Source of the DNA: Bifidobacterium pluvialisilvae
GTDB lineage: Bacteria > Actinomycetota > Actinomycetes > Actinomycetales > Bifidobacteriaceae
DNA length: 64,000 nucleotides
Assembly: GCF_019331695.1 (NCBI RefSeq)
Contig: NZ_JAHBBI010000012.1
Location: 1-64,000 of the forward strand
Reading direction: 5' to 3'
Shown: one piece after another, positions 46,651 to 54,801 of the stretch
How the letters are laid out: each line of letters begins with the position of its first letter
Numbering within the stretch: the stretch's first letter is position 1
Program-made: the position numbers and the translations under genes
The notes under the pieces: model-generated
What the model was told of the DNA's origin: nothing
The model's input: the letters and a program-made list of their open reading frames with translations, nothing else
Database searches by the model: none

Positions 46651-46735
46651 ATGTATTCAAAAAACGCATCGAATATACGGGCTGTACGTATAACACGGAA
46701 ACGCCGTCGGCGATGCCTTCCGAACGAAGTTGTTC

Positions 46736-46746
46736 GGGGGGGGGGG
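46736..46746 (+). repeat. Homopolymeric tract of 11 G
   Basis: An uninterrupted run of 11 G, 245 bases before the first MDR dehydrogenase. Such tracts are prone to slipped-strand mispairing. A small dyad CCGAAC/GTTCGG abuts it. Confidence 0.9.
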
Positions 46747-46848
46747 CTTACGTCGAAGGTTTTCGCGCATCACCATAACAGTCAATAGTCAATTTCCATA
46801 TGCATGCATTACGCGTGTGGCTTCAACGAAGAAGTGAAAGGAGTGCGC

Positions 46849-46920
46849 ATGATCGACAGCGAAGCCGAGATCAGGCGCAACATGCCTGATTACCAGCTTT
46901 CCTCCGCCTGCCTTGGATGA
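46849..46920 (+). CDS. Possible 23-codon leader ORF ahead of the MDR dehydrogenase
   Basis: ATG 46849 is preceded by GAAAGGAG at ideal spacing and opens a 23-residue frame (starts MIDSEAEIRR, ends SSACLG) that stops 70 bases before the dehydrogenase start. It may be a regulatory leader peptide or the remnant of a lost gene. It has no run of one rare residue typical of attenuators. Support is the ribosome site only. Confidence 0.35.
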   Translation: MIDSEAEIRRNMPDYQLSSACLG

Positions 46921-46990
46921 CCGTGCCCATGGGGTCCGGAAGTGGGCCCGATTGGATAACCAGACAAGTCAAGCGTAAGGAAAGCAATCA

Positions 46991-48013
46991 ATGAAAGCAG
47001 CAGTAGTCTATGGTCCCAACGATTTGAGGATCGAAGAACGTCCGATGCCGAAAATCACGGCGGCTGATGATGTTCTTGTCAAGATTCGCGCCGTCGGCGT
47101 ATGTGGTTCCGACATCCATATGCTCGCGGGCGAGAATCCGTTCGCGAAATTCCCCAGGGTCATGGGGCATGAGATGGTCGGTGAGGTGGTGGAGTTCGGT
47201 GAGGACGTCCATGATCTCGAGCCGGGCGACCACATCGTCATCGAGCCGATTACCTACAGCGGTAAGAGCTATGCGGTGCGTCGCGGCATGCCGAACGTGA
47301 GCGAGGACCTCAAGGTCAACGGCGTTCATGTGGACGGTGGGCAGCAGGAGTATCTCGTCATTAAGAACATCCAGGCCCACAAGATCCGCAAGGACATCCC
47401 GTGGACCACGGCCGTGCTCGCCGAACCGTACACCATTGCCGGGCAGTCGTCCACCCGCGGACAGGTCGGTGCCGCCGACCGTGTGTTCATCCACGGTGCC
47501 GGACCGATTGGTATCGCGTTGACCCGCATATGCAAGGTCAAGGGCGCGACGGTCATGGTCTCCGACGTGGTCGATGACAAGCTCGAGTTCGCCAAGGCCA
47601 ATGGCGCCGACGTGGTCGTCAACCCCACGAAGGACGACCTTGTGCAGGCCGTCTCCGACTGGACCGGTGGGGAGATGGCGAATATCGTCATCGATGCGGC
47701 ATGTCTGCCGCAGACCTTCCAGAAAAGTTTCGATCTGGTGTCGGTGGCCGGCACGATCGTCGTGCTCGGCATGAACGAAACCCCGGTGCCCATTGCCCAG
47801 AAGCCGTTCATGGCGAAGCAGCTCACCGTGGTAGGATCCCGCCTCCAGGCGTTCCAGTTCGATCCGATCATCCGTCTGCTGGAGGCCGGTGTAATCGGCG
47901 ACGATGGGCTGGTCACCCACGTGATTCCGTTCGAGAAGGTGCAGGAGGGCATCGATCTGATGCATGAGCATCCCGAACAGGTCAAGAAGCTCGTGCTCAC
48001 TTTCGAGGACTGA
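46991..48013 (+). CDS. MDR-family (zinc-type) sugar or sugar-acid dehydrogenase, copy 1
   Basis: 340 residues. NAD(P)-dependent oxidation of a secondary alcohol or lactol. N-terminal GroES-like domain with catalytic-zinc residues C38 (VCGSDIH) and H60-E61 (GHEMVGE), then Rossmann domain with GAGPIGIALTRI. The structural-zinc lobe is kept in length, but its four cysteines are replaced (S90, S93, V96, S104 at the exact C-x2-C-x2-C-x7-C spacing). AAGGAAAGC precedes the start. Paralogous to the gene at 53474, with a block near residues 77-113 almost identical at DNA level. Neighbours suggest L-fucose-, L-galactonate- or related oxidation. Confidence 0.85.
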   Translation: MKAAVVYGPNDLRIEERPMPKITAADDVLVKIRAVGVCGSDIHMLAGENPFAKFPRVMGHEMVGEVVEFGEDVHDLEPGDHIVIEPITYSGKSYAVRRGMPNVSEDLKVNGVHVDGGQQEYLVIKNIQAHKIRKDIPWTTAVLAEPYTIAGQSSTRGQVGAADRVFIHGAGPIGIALTRICKVKGATVMVSDVVDDKLEFAKANGADVVVNPTKDDLVQAVSDWTGGEMANIVIDAACLPQTFQKSFDLVSVAGTIVVLGMNETPVPIAQKPFMAKQLTVVGSRLQAFQFDPIIRLLEAGVIGDDGLVTHVIPFEKVQEGIDLMHEHPEQVKKLVLTFED

Positions 48014-48113
48014 GCCATATCATGACCGATTTGTGACGCCCCTCGACGTTGTGGCGGTGTCACGGCAGGATAAGGGGTTTCCCTCCCTGCGTTCCACATG
48101 AAACATTCCCTGT

Positions 48114-48153
48114 TCCGGTGTGTGGCAAGGCGCTAGCACGCCTTGCCACCGGA
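48114..48153 (+). terminator. Hairpin between dehydrogenase 1 and the MFS gene
   Basis: TGGCAAGGCG-CTAGCA-CGCCTTGCCA (48123-48148) extended by TCCGGTG/CACCGGA outside. No T-run, so it could reduce read-through or protect the upstream mRNA. Confidence 0.6.
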
Positions 48154-48194
48154 GCGGGTGTCTCCCCAATGATGCAGAGAAAAAAGGAACGAAT

Positions 48195-49511
48195 ATGAGC
48201 AATAGCCAAGACGTGCAAGCCAAAAGATCCTGGCTTCCCAAGGCACACCCGGTCTCCTGGGGCATGCTGGCGATCGGTACCAGCTCCATGCTGCTGATTT
48301 CCATCGACCGTCAGATTCTGCCCACCGTACTGCCGGCCATCATGAAGGAGTTCGGCATGAACTCCACGCAGGGTGGCTTCATCAGCTCGCTGAACTTCAT
48401 CGGCACCTTGCTCGGCGCCGCGATCATCGGCGTCGTCGCCGACAGCATCGGCCGTGGCTACAAGCGTACATGGGCTTGGTGGGGAAGCTGCTTCCTCGCC
48501 ATCATCTCCGGTCTGGCCACGTTCTTCACCAAGGGCGTGTTCAACCTTCAGCTGTGGCGAGTGGTCATGGGCCTTGGTACCGGTGCCATGGAGCCGGCGA
48601 ACGTTGCGTTGGTCAGCGACTTCTGGCAGAAGGAGAACCGAGGATTCGCGCTCGGCGTGAACCACACCGGCATGCCGCTGGGCCAGTTCATCGGACCGGC
48701 GCTGCTGTCGGTTGTGCTGCTCTATGGCGGCTGGCGTGACGCCTTCCTGTGGATTCCCGCCATCGGCATCCTGCTGATTCTCGCCCAGTGGCTCGTAGGC
48801 AGCAAGAAGAACGAAATGAAGGTCCGCGGATGGATCGACGAACACAACATGACCCAGCCGTACTCCAAGGAAGACGTGGAGAACAAGCTTGGCGTCAAGC
48901 AGTCGTTCATGAATGCCGTCAACTCGTTGAAGAACCGCAACATCCGTCTGGCCATCACCATGGACTTCCTGTTCCTGTGGACGGAGATGGGCGTCGCCAC
49001 CTTCCTCACCCTGTATCTCATGGACCATCTCGGCATCGGTCTGGCACAGGCCGCGCTGATCTCCGGCGCCTCCGGTATCACCGGATGGTTCGGTCTGATT
49101 CTGTGGGGCACGGTCTCCGACCACATCGGTCGTCGTCCCGCCCTCGGTATCGTCACTGTGGGCTTCGCCGCCACTGTGTTCTGCCTCACCTTCATCAACA
49201 GCGTGCCGACCGCTTGGGCCATGCTCATCGTCTGGGGACTCTTCCGCAATGCGCCGTTCGCCGTTATCAACTCCCTGACCGTCGACTCCGCCCCGAAGGA
49301 GGCGGCCTCCTCGCTCGGCTTCCTCGTCGGCATCGGCTACGGCCTCTCCGGAACTCTGGTCTCCCCGGTCATCGGCTGGGTCATCGACCAGTGGGGCTAC
49401 TCCACCAGCTACGTCATCCTCGCCATCTCCTGCCTGCTGGTATTCATCCCGCTGCTCATGGCCAAGGAGACCGCCGGTCGCAAGCTCAAGGAGCGCCAGC
49501 TCCAGGGCTGA
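48195..49511 (+). CDS. MFS transporter, probably for a sugar acid (ACS type)
   Basis: 438 residues with 12 predicted helices. Motifs: SIDRQILPTVLPAIMKEFG in helix 1, GVVADSIGRGYKR in loop 2-3, GTGAMEPANVALVSDFW, and VSDHIGRRPALG in loop 8-9. The layout fits the anion:cation symporters that import hexuronates, galactonate and similar acids. AAAAGGAACGA precedes ATG 48195. It lies between the dehydrogenase and lactonase genes in one direction, consistent with a transport-catabolism operon. Confidence 0.8.
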   Translation: MSNSQDVQAKRSWLPKAHPVSWGMLAIGTSSMLLISIDRQILPTVLPAIMKEFGMNSTQGGFISSLNFIGTLLGAAIIGVVADSIGRGYKRTWAWWGSCFLAIISGLATFFTKGVFNLQLWRVVMGLGTGAMEPANVALVSDFWQKENRGFALGVNHTGMPLGQFIGPALLSVVLLYGGWRDAFLWIPAIGILLILAQWLVGSKKNEMKVRGWIDEHNMTQPYSKEDVENKLGVKQSFMNAVNSLKNRNIRLAITMDFLFLWTEMGVATFLTLYLMDHLGIGLAQAALISGASGITGWFGLILWGTVSDHIGRRPALGIVTVGFAATVFCLTFINSVPTAWAMLIVWGLFRNAPFAVINSLTVDSAPKEAASSLGFLVGIGYGLSGTLVSPVIGWVIDQWGYSTSYVILAISCLLVFIPLLMAKETAGRKLKERQLQG

Positions 49512-49623
49512 TCATGCGGCAACGGCCGGTTCCTCTTCAATCGGCCGGTACCGCCCTCGAACATCAATCCATAACTGTCGGACAACCAACCAAATATCAA
49601 CAACCAATCGAAAGGCCACAATC

Positions 49624-50502
49624 ATGACTGAAGTACAGACGCTGGTGGAATGCCACAACCGACTCGGTGAGGGACCGTCCTACGACGACGTCAACGATTT
49701 GCTCTACTGGGTGAACATCTTCGAAAAGGAGATCTTCCGGTACGACTTCGCGACCGGCGAAGTCGAAAAGAGGACCCTCCCCAAGTACGTCGGATACATC
49801 GTCCCCACGGAAAAGAAGGGAGTCGTGCTTGTCGGACTGCAGGACGGCGCCTATCTGTATGACTACAGCGACGCGACGCTGGAATTCGTCGGAGGTCCCG
49901 TGGGCCATGATCCGCTGACGTACCGCTTCAATGATGGCAAGTGCGATGCCAAGGGCCGCATCTGGGCCGGTACCGCCTCCTGGTTCGAGGAGCGGTTCGA
50001 TGCCTCCTTCTACCGTGTGGAGAACGGTGAGTTCACTCCGATGCTCTCCGGTGTGAACGTCTCCAACGGACTCGGGTGGAGCCCCGACAACAAGCACCTC
50101 TTCTACATCGACTCCGGCAAATACACGGTCTACAAGTTCGATTTCGATCTTGAGACCGGTGCGCTGTCCAACAAGCGGGTCCTCATCGACTTCAAGGACC
50201 AGAACGCCAATCCGGACGGTATGACCGTCGATGCCGACGGCAACCTGTGGATTGCCAACTGGGGAGGATTCAAGGTCTCCCAGTGGAATGGCGAAACCGG
50301 AGAGAAGATGCGTGAGATTATGTTCCCCGCCAAGCGCGTGACCTGCCCGGTGTTCGCCGGCAAGGACTACTCCAAGATGATTGTGACCACGGCGTCGCAT
50401 GGACTCTCCGACGAGGAGCTGGCCGAGGGGCCGGGCGCCGGCAATGTGTTCATCGTTGATGCCGGTGTCAAGGGTTTCAAGACCAACTTCTACGCACTGT
50501 AG
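49624..50502 (+). CDS. SMP-30/gluconolactonase family sugar lactonase
   Basis: 292 residues, the normal length of this six-bladed beta-propeller family, which hydrolyses sugar lactones using a divalent metal. Metal ligands are seen as the Glu of NRLGEGPSYDD, the Asn of VNVSNGLGWSPDN and the Asp of NANPDGMTVDADGNLWIANW. AAAGGCCACAATC precedes the start. It follows the MFS gene by 112 bases. It would open the lactone made by the nearby dehydrogenases before dehydration. Confidence 0.87.
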   Translation: MTEVQTLVECHNRLGEGPSYDDVNDLLYWVNIFEKEIFRYDFATGEVEKRTLPKYVGYIVPTEKKGVVLVGLQDGAYLYDYSDATLEFVGGPVGHDPLTYRFNDGKCDAKGRIWAGTASWFEERFDASFYRVENGEFTPMLSGVNVSNGLGWSPDNKHLFYIDSGKYTVYKFDFDLETGALSNKRVLIDFKDQNANPDGMTVDADGNLWIANWGGFKVSQWNGETGEKMREIMFPAKRVTCPVFAGKDYSKMIVTTASHGLSDEELAEGPGAGNVFIVDAGVKGFKTNFYAL

Positions 50503-50733
50503 ACGTATGGTCCGGTGGACGCCGGGCCACATGATTCCGATGCATCTCATCCCGGCCGGACAGGTCTCCCCTTCCGCCTGTCCGGTTACGGTGCCGATGC
50601 CCGCGGGAACGATGGCAGTCTTCCCGCACGGCGTCGGCGCCACTCATCGATTCCCAGAATGGGTGGCGCAGACGTTTTCTTGGTGCCGGAGCCATTCATG
50701 AAGAAAGGAGTACGCGTAACCTATAGTGCTACT

Positions 50734-51396
50734 ATGACGCAAAGCAAGAGGGACACGGCATACGAGTTCATCCGCGAACGGATTGTCATGGGGCAATATC
50801 GTCCCGGCGACCTGCTGGATGAGCAGACGTTGGCCCGTGAGAACGGCGTAAGCCGCACTCCGATTCGGGAGGCGACGCGACGTCTTGTGGAAGAAGGTCT
50901 GGTGCAGGTGCTGCCGCGCCGGGGCATACTGGTCAGTCGTATCTCTCTGAAAAGCATCAATGACATGATGGAGGCCAGGTACCTGATTGAACCGTTCCTG
51001 CTGCGCAAGGGATTCCACTTGCTGAATGCCGGACGGCTGGCCGAATTCCGTGATCATGAACAGTCGAAGATCGTGACCGGGGATGCACGGGTGGAGCAGT
51101 CCGTCGAGGATTTCGACACCACGTTGCACCTGTATCTCACCGGCGCGGGGGATAACGACTATCTGAATGACACCATGCGTCGTCTCATGACGCAGAACCA
51201 GCGCATGCGTGCCATCACTTCATCCCTGAGTAGCGAACGAGTGCTCGAATCATGCCACGAACATGTGGCGATACTCGATAAGGCCATCGATGATGACCTT
51301 GACGGGGCCGTAGAAGCGTTGCGAACGCACCTGCGGCGTTCCCGCGAAAGCTACGATCGGCTTGGGGACTTCAATCACGAATATTTCAGTCTGTAA
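50734..51396 (+). CDS. GntR-family regulator with FCD domain, copy 1
   Basis: 220 residues. N-terminal winged helix (LLDEQTLARENGVSRTPIREATRRLVEEGLV) and a C-terminal helical FCD ligand domain with metal/sugar-acid-binding His residues (FDTTLHLYLTG, CHEHVAIL). ATG 50734 (MTQSKRDTAYEF) aligns with copy 2 at 56783. TATAGT 6 bases ahead suggests a leaderless transcript; the alternative ATG 50698 is less likely. It lies between the lactonase and dehydratase genes and probably controls this half of the island, for example through CTTGTATACAAG. Confidence 0.87.
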   Translation: MTQSKRDTAYEFIRERIVMGQYRPGDLLDEQTLARENGVSRTPIREATRRLVEEGLVQVLPRRGILVSRISLKSINDMMEARYLIEPFLLRKGFHLLNAGRLAEFRDHEQSKIVTGDARVEQSVEDFDTTLHLYLTGAGDNDYLNDTMRRLMTQNQRMRAITSSLSSERVLESCHEHVAILDKAIDDDLDGAVEALRTHLRRSRESYDRLGDFNHEYFSL

Positions 51397-51460
51397 TACG
51401 GAGCCATAGGCATGCTCACGCATCCGGCTCCATGAACATACAAAGGCAAAGGAGCCTGTT

Positions 51461-52744
51461 ATGAGTCGTTTTACTGCGGTGAGGGTGTTTGATTTTCGTT
51501 TTCCGACGTCGAGTACGTTGTCGGGTTCGGATGCGATGAATCCGGATCCGGATTATTCGTCGGCGTATGTGGAGGTGCACACGGATGCGGACGACGGGAT
51601 CAAGGGCGTGGGCTTCGTGTTCACGATCGGCCGCGGCAACGACGTGGTGTGCAGGGCCATCGAGTCGATGGGCGGGCGTCTGGTCGGCATGGAGGTCGAG
51701 CCGCTGCTGGACGACATGAAGAAGGCGTGGGACCTGTTCGTCCATGATTCGCAGCTGCGTTGGCTCGGCCCGGAGAAGGGCGTGGAGCACATGGCCATCG
51801 GCGCGGTGCTCTCGGCCCTGTGGGACGTCAAGGCCAGGCGTGCGGGCAAGCCGCTGTGGCGGCTGCTGGCGGAGATGGAGCCGGAGGAGCTGGTCTCCAC
51901 GCTCGACTTCCGCTATCTGTCGGACGCGCTGCGCCCGGAGGAGGCCGTCGAGATCCTCAGGGCCGGGCGGAAGGGCAAGGAGGCTCGCATCCGGCACCTG
52001 CTTGAGACCGGCTATCCTGGTTATTCCACCGCTGCCGGCTGGCTCGGTTACTCCGACGAGAAGATGGTCGCCCTTGCCAGGGAGGAGTCCCGGGTCAAGG
52101 GGTTCAGGCAGATCAAGCTCAAGGTCGGGCAGGACGTGGACGACGACCTGCGCCGCCTGGCCCTGGCGCGCGAGGCGATCGGCCCGGACGTGCGACTGGC
52201 GGTGGACGCGAACCAGGTGTGGGATGTGCCCGAGGCGATCGAGTGGATCAACCGGTTCCACGAGTTCGATCTGGCGTGGGTGGAGGAGCCCACGAGCCCG
52301 GACGACGTGATCGGCCACGCGACGATCGCGCGGGCGATCAACCCGATTCCGGTCGCGACCGGCGAGCAGATGCAGAGCCGGATCATGTTCAAGCAGTATC
52401 TGCAGGCGAACGCGTTCGGCATCATGCAGGTCGACGCCACGCGTGTGGCCGGTCCGCAGGAGATCGTGCTGGAGTACCTGCTCGCCAGGAAGTTCAACAA
52501 GCCGGTGTGCCCGCACGCCGGCGGCGTGGGCCTGTGCGAGGCGGTGTGCCATTTCGCGATGTTCGACTACGTGGCCGTCTCCGGCACGACCGAGGGCCGC
52601 ATGATCGAGTACGTCGACAACCAGCACGAGCACTTCGTCCACCCCACCGAGATTAGGAACGGCAACTACGTGGCCCCGACCGCGCCCGGCAACGGCACCG
52701 AGATGACCCTCGAAACCGCCGAGAAATACCTATACAAGGGCTGA
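51461..52744 (+). CDS. L-fuconate dehydratase (enolase superfamily)
   Basis: 427 residues. Removes water from L-fuconate to give 2-keto-3-deoxy-L-fuconate; relatives also accept L-galactonate or D-arabinonate. Diagnostic stretches: SGSDAMNPDPDYSSAYVEV, DSQLRWLGPEKGVEHMAIGA, LDFRYLSDALRPEEA, YSTAAGWLGYSDEK. Catalytic pieces: KxK at K219/K221, VDANQ with D249, EEPTSPDD, and H352 in CPHAGGVG. AAAGGAGCC precedes the start. It ends shortly before a long hairpin. Its presence is the main reason to propose an L-fucose-type non-phosphorylating route here. Confidence 0.9.
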   Translation: MSRFTAVRVFDFRFPTSSTLSGSDAMNPDPDYSSAYVEVHTDADDGIKGVGFVFTIGRGNDVVCRAIESMGGRLVGMEVEPLLDDMKKAWDLFVHDSQLRWLGPEKGVEHMAIGAVLSALWDVKARRAGKPLWRLLAEMEPEELVSTLDFRYLSDALRPEEAVEILRAGRKGKEARIRHLLETGYPGYSTAAGWLGYSDEKMVALAREESRVKGFRQIKLKVGQDVDDDLRRLALAREAIGPDVRLAVDANQVWDVPEAIEWINRFHEFDLAWVEEPTSPDDVIGHATIARAINPIPVATGEQMQSRIMFKQYLQANAFGIMQVDATRVAGPQEIVLEYLLARKFNKPVCPHAGGVGLCEAVCHFAMFDYVAVSGTTEGRMIEYVDNQHEHFVHPTEIRNGNYVAPTAPGNGTEMTLETAEKYLYKG

Positions 52745-52763
52745 GCCAACAATAAATATCGGG

Positions 52764-52827
52764 AATTTGGTCGATTCATCATAAGGATGAGGATTGTGAT
52801 GTCCTCACGATATGAATCGACCAAATT
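52764..52827. terminator. Long hairpin after the fuconate dehydratase gene
   Basis: Perfect 16-bp arms AATTTGGTCGATTCAT (52764-52779) and ATGAATCGACCAAATT (52812-52827) with GAGGA/TCCTC pairing in the loop. TATCGGGA occurs just left of it and again at about 52846. Confidence 0.7.
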
Positions 52828-53189
52828 TCTGTTTTGTGACCAATTATCGGGACGAATGGGGGAGCTGGCGGGTGAATCCGCGAAAGTCGGTTGTGGTGGA
52901 TTTGCGCGAGAACATGCTCCGAGAGGCATCCGGGGCATCGGGGGAGCAGTCGTGGGAAGCGATAACAATCGCCGGATACGGCCGATGGGCAAAACCGCGG
53001 AGTCGGGCGTCTTCGATGGAGCCAGGGGAAAACCACAGGTAATCGAAATCCGAGCCATCCGTGAGGGTTGGGACAGCGTGTCGCAAGCTGTCGCAATGTG
53101 ACCGCGGAACCATCCATTATTGCGAAAACCTTTTTTGATGCATCGTTTTCCGGTCTGGTTGACGAAGGGATTTTTTATGTTATTATCTT
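52828..53189. other. Gap without a recognisable gene
   Basis: Short frames exist on both strands (for example 52812-53042 plus), but none has a ribosome site or a family pattern. It might be a decayed gene. The right end becomes AT-rich toward the promoter of dehydrogenase 2. Confidence 0.4.
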
Positions 53190-53259
53190 GTTATAAATCA
53201 ATTATAACTAAATAATAATCAAGGGATAACGAAGAGGATTCCTTATGATTCCAACGGTT
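53190..53259 (+). promoter_or_regulatory. Operator-like dyad and conserved 63-bp leader upstream of dehydrogenase 2
   Basis: GTTATAAATCAATTATAAC (53190-53208) is a near-perfect dyad in an AT-rich promoter. 53197-53259 matches 42784-42846 without gaps (see the finding). The start codon is 214 bases further on, so the mRNA probably has a long leader. Confidence 0.55.
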
Positions 53260-53473
53260 GTACGACCAGTACGACCAAGGAAGCACATCGAATCGGATTC
53301 GCGGGGCGTCGAACGACATCGGGTTGCGTTCGGCCGCCGACAGCACCACAACCCGGACTCCTCGACGACGAAGAGGAAACAGCGACGTGTTCAGCGATGA
53401 ACCCGATGCCAGCCGACGACGGTCGACAGACCGACGTCACGAGGGCAGCGCCGCACCAAGGAAAGGACGACCA

Positions 53474-54496
53474 ATGAAGGCCATTGTAGTCAAGGGACCC
53501 CACGAGCTCAGCATCGAAGAGGTGGCCAAGCCGCAGATCGAGGAACGCGACGACGTGCTCGTCAAGATCAAGGCCGTGGGCGTATGCGGCTCCGATGTGC
53601 ATATTCTCCATGGCGAGAACCCGTTCGTCACCTACCCCCGCGTGATGGGCCACGAGATGGTGGGCGAGGTCGAGGAGGTCGGCGCCGGCGTCGACGACCT
53701 CGAGCCGGGCGATCACATCGTCATCGAGCCGATCACCTACAGCGGCAAGAGCTATGCGGTGCGTCGCGGCATGCCGAACGTGAGCGAGGACCTCAAGGTC
53801 AACGGCGTCCACGTGGACGGCGGCGAACAGGAATACCTCGTCATCAAGAACATCCAGGCCCACAAGATCCGCAAGGACATCCCGTGGACCACGGCCGTGC
53901 TCGCCGAGCCGTACACCATCGCCGGCAACTCCACCACCCGCGGCGACGTGCGCGCCGGTGACCGCGTGCTGGTGCAGGGCGCCGGCCCGATCGGCATCGC
54001 CATCCTGCGCGTGGCCAAGGCCAAGGGCGCGACCGTGATGGTCTCCGACATCGTCGACGAGAAGCTCGAGTTCGCCAAGGCCAACGGCGCCGACGTGGTC
54101 GTCAACACCAGGACCCAGGACCTCAAGGAGGCCGTCGCCGAGTGGACGCACGGCGAGATGGCGAACGTCGTGCTCGACGCCGCCTGCCTGCCGCAGACCT
54201 TCCAGGCCTGCTTCGACCTGGCTTCGGTGGCCGGCACCATCGTGGTGCTCGGCATGAGCCCCGAACCCGTGCCGATTCCGCAGAAGCCGATCATGGCCAA
54301 GCAGCTCACCGTGGTGGGCACGCGTCTGCAGGCGTTCCAGTTCGACCCGATCATCCGCATGATGGAGGCCGGCACGCTGGGTGACGACGGCATGGTCACG
54401 CACGTCTTCGACTTCAACGACGCCGAACAGGCCTTCAAGCTCCTCGATGAGCATCCCGAGGAGGTCAAGAAGCTCGTCCTGACCTTCGGCGACTGA
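53474..54496 (+). CDS. MDR-family (zinc-type) sugar or sugar-acid dehydrogenase, copy 2
   Basis: 340 residues, colinear with copy 1 (46991) over the full length. Same catalytic-zinc residues (C38, H60, E61), same cysteine-free structural lobe (S90, S93, V96, S104), and Rossmann motif GAGPIGIAILRV. AAAGGACGACC precedes ATG 53474. Followed by an MHS-type transporter and a second FCD regulator, so the island seems to have two similar transport/oxidation modules for two related substrates. The N-terminal 35 residues differ most between the copies. Confidence 0.85.
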   Translation: MKAIVVKGPHELSIEEVAKPQIEERDDVLVKIKAVGVCGSDVHILHGENPFVTYPRVMGHEMVGEVEEVGAGVDDLEPGDHIVIEPITYSGKSYAVRRGMPNVSEDLKVNGVHVDGGEQEYLVIKNIQAHKIRKDIPWTTAVLAEPYTIAGNSTTRGDVRAGDRVLVQGAGPIGIAILRVAKAKGATVMVSDIVDEKLEFAKANGADVVVNTRTQDLKEAVAEWTHGEMANVVLDAACLPQTFQACFDLASVAGTIVVLGMSPEPVPIPQKPIMAKQLTVVGTRLQAFQFDPIIRMMEAGTLGDDGMVTHVFDFNDAEQAFKLLDEHPEEVKKLVLTFGD

Positions 54497-54801
54497 CGTT
54501 CGTCGAATCGCCGCATAGGATTTCGGCGGCGGACGTATTCCGCGCCGCCGCCGATCGATGAACGCCCATGGCCATGCTCCGGGGCGGGATGTTGTCTTCC
54601 GTCCTAGGGATTTCCCGCCCCCGGTCCGCCCTTCCCCTTATTCCGGCATGGCCATCCGCGTTCTGCTCCCCGCCGATATCGCCGGGACGGCAATCATCGT
54701 CACGATTGCCGATTGTGATATTGTCCAGATTTTCCGCGGACGACGTTGCCCGCGGCGACGATGTCCGCCATCGTCGCATGCAGTATGAAAGAGAGACGAA
54801 A
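54497..54801. other. Leader region of the second transporter gene, no gene seen
   Basis: About 300 bases with no supported frame. An ATG at 54568 is in frame with the transporter, but the intervening residues have no family pattern. Confidence 0.4.

Noticed and set aside
52812-53042. 76-codon plus-strand frame after the fuconate dehydratase gene
   Set aside because: Its start lies inside the terminator-like hairpin, it has no ribosome site and no recognisable motif; at most a decayed gene.
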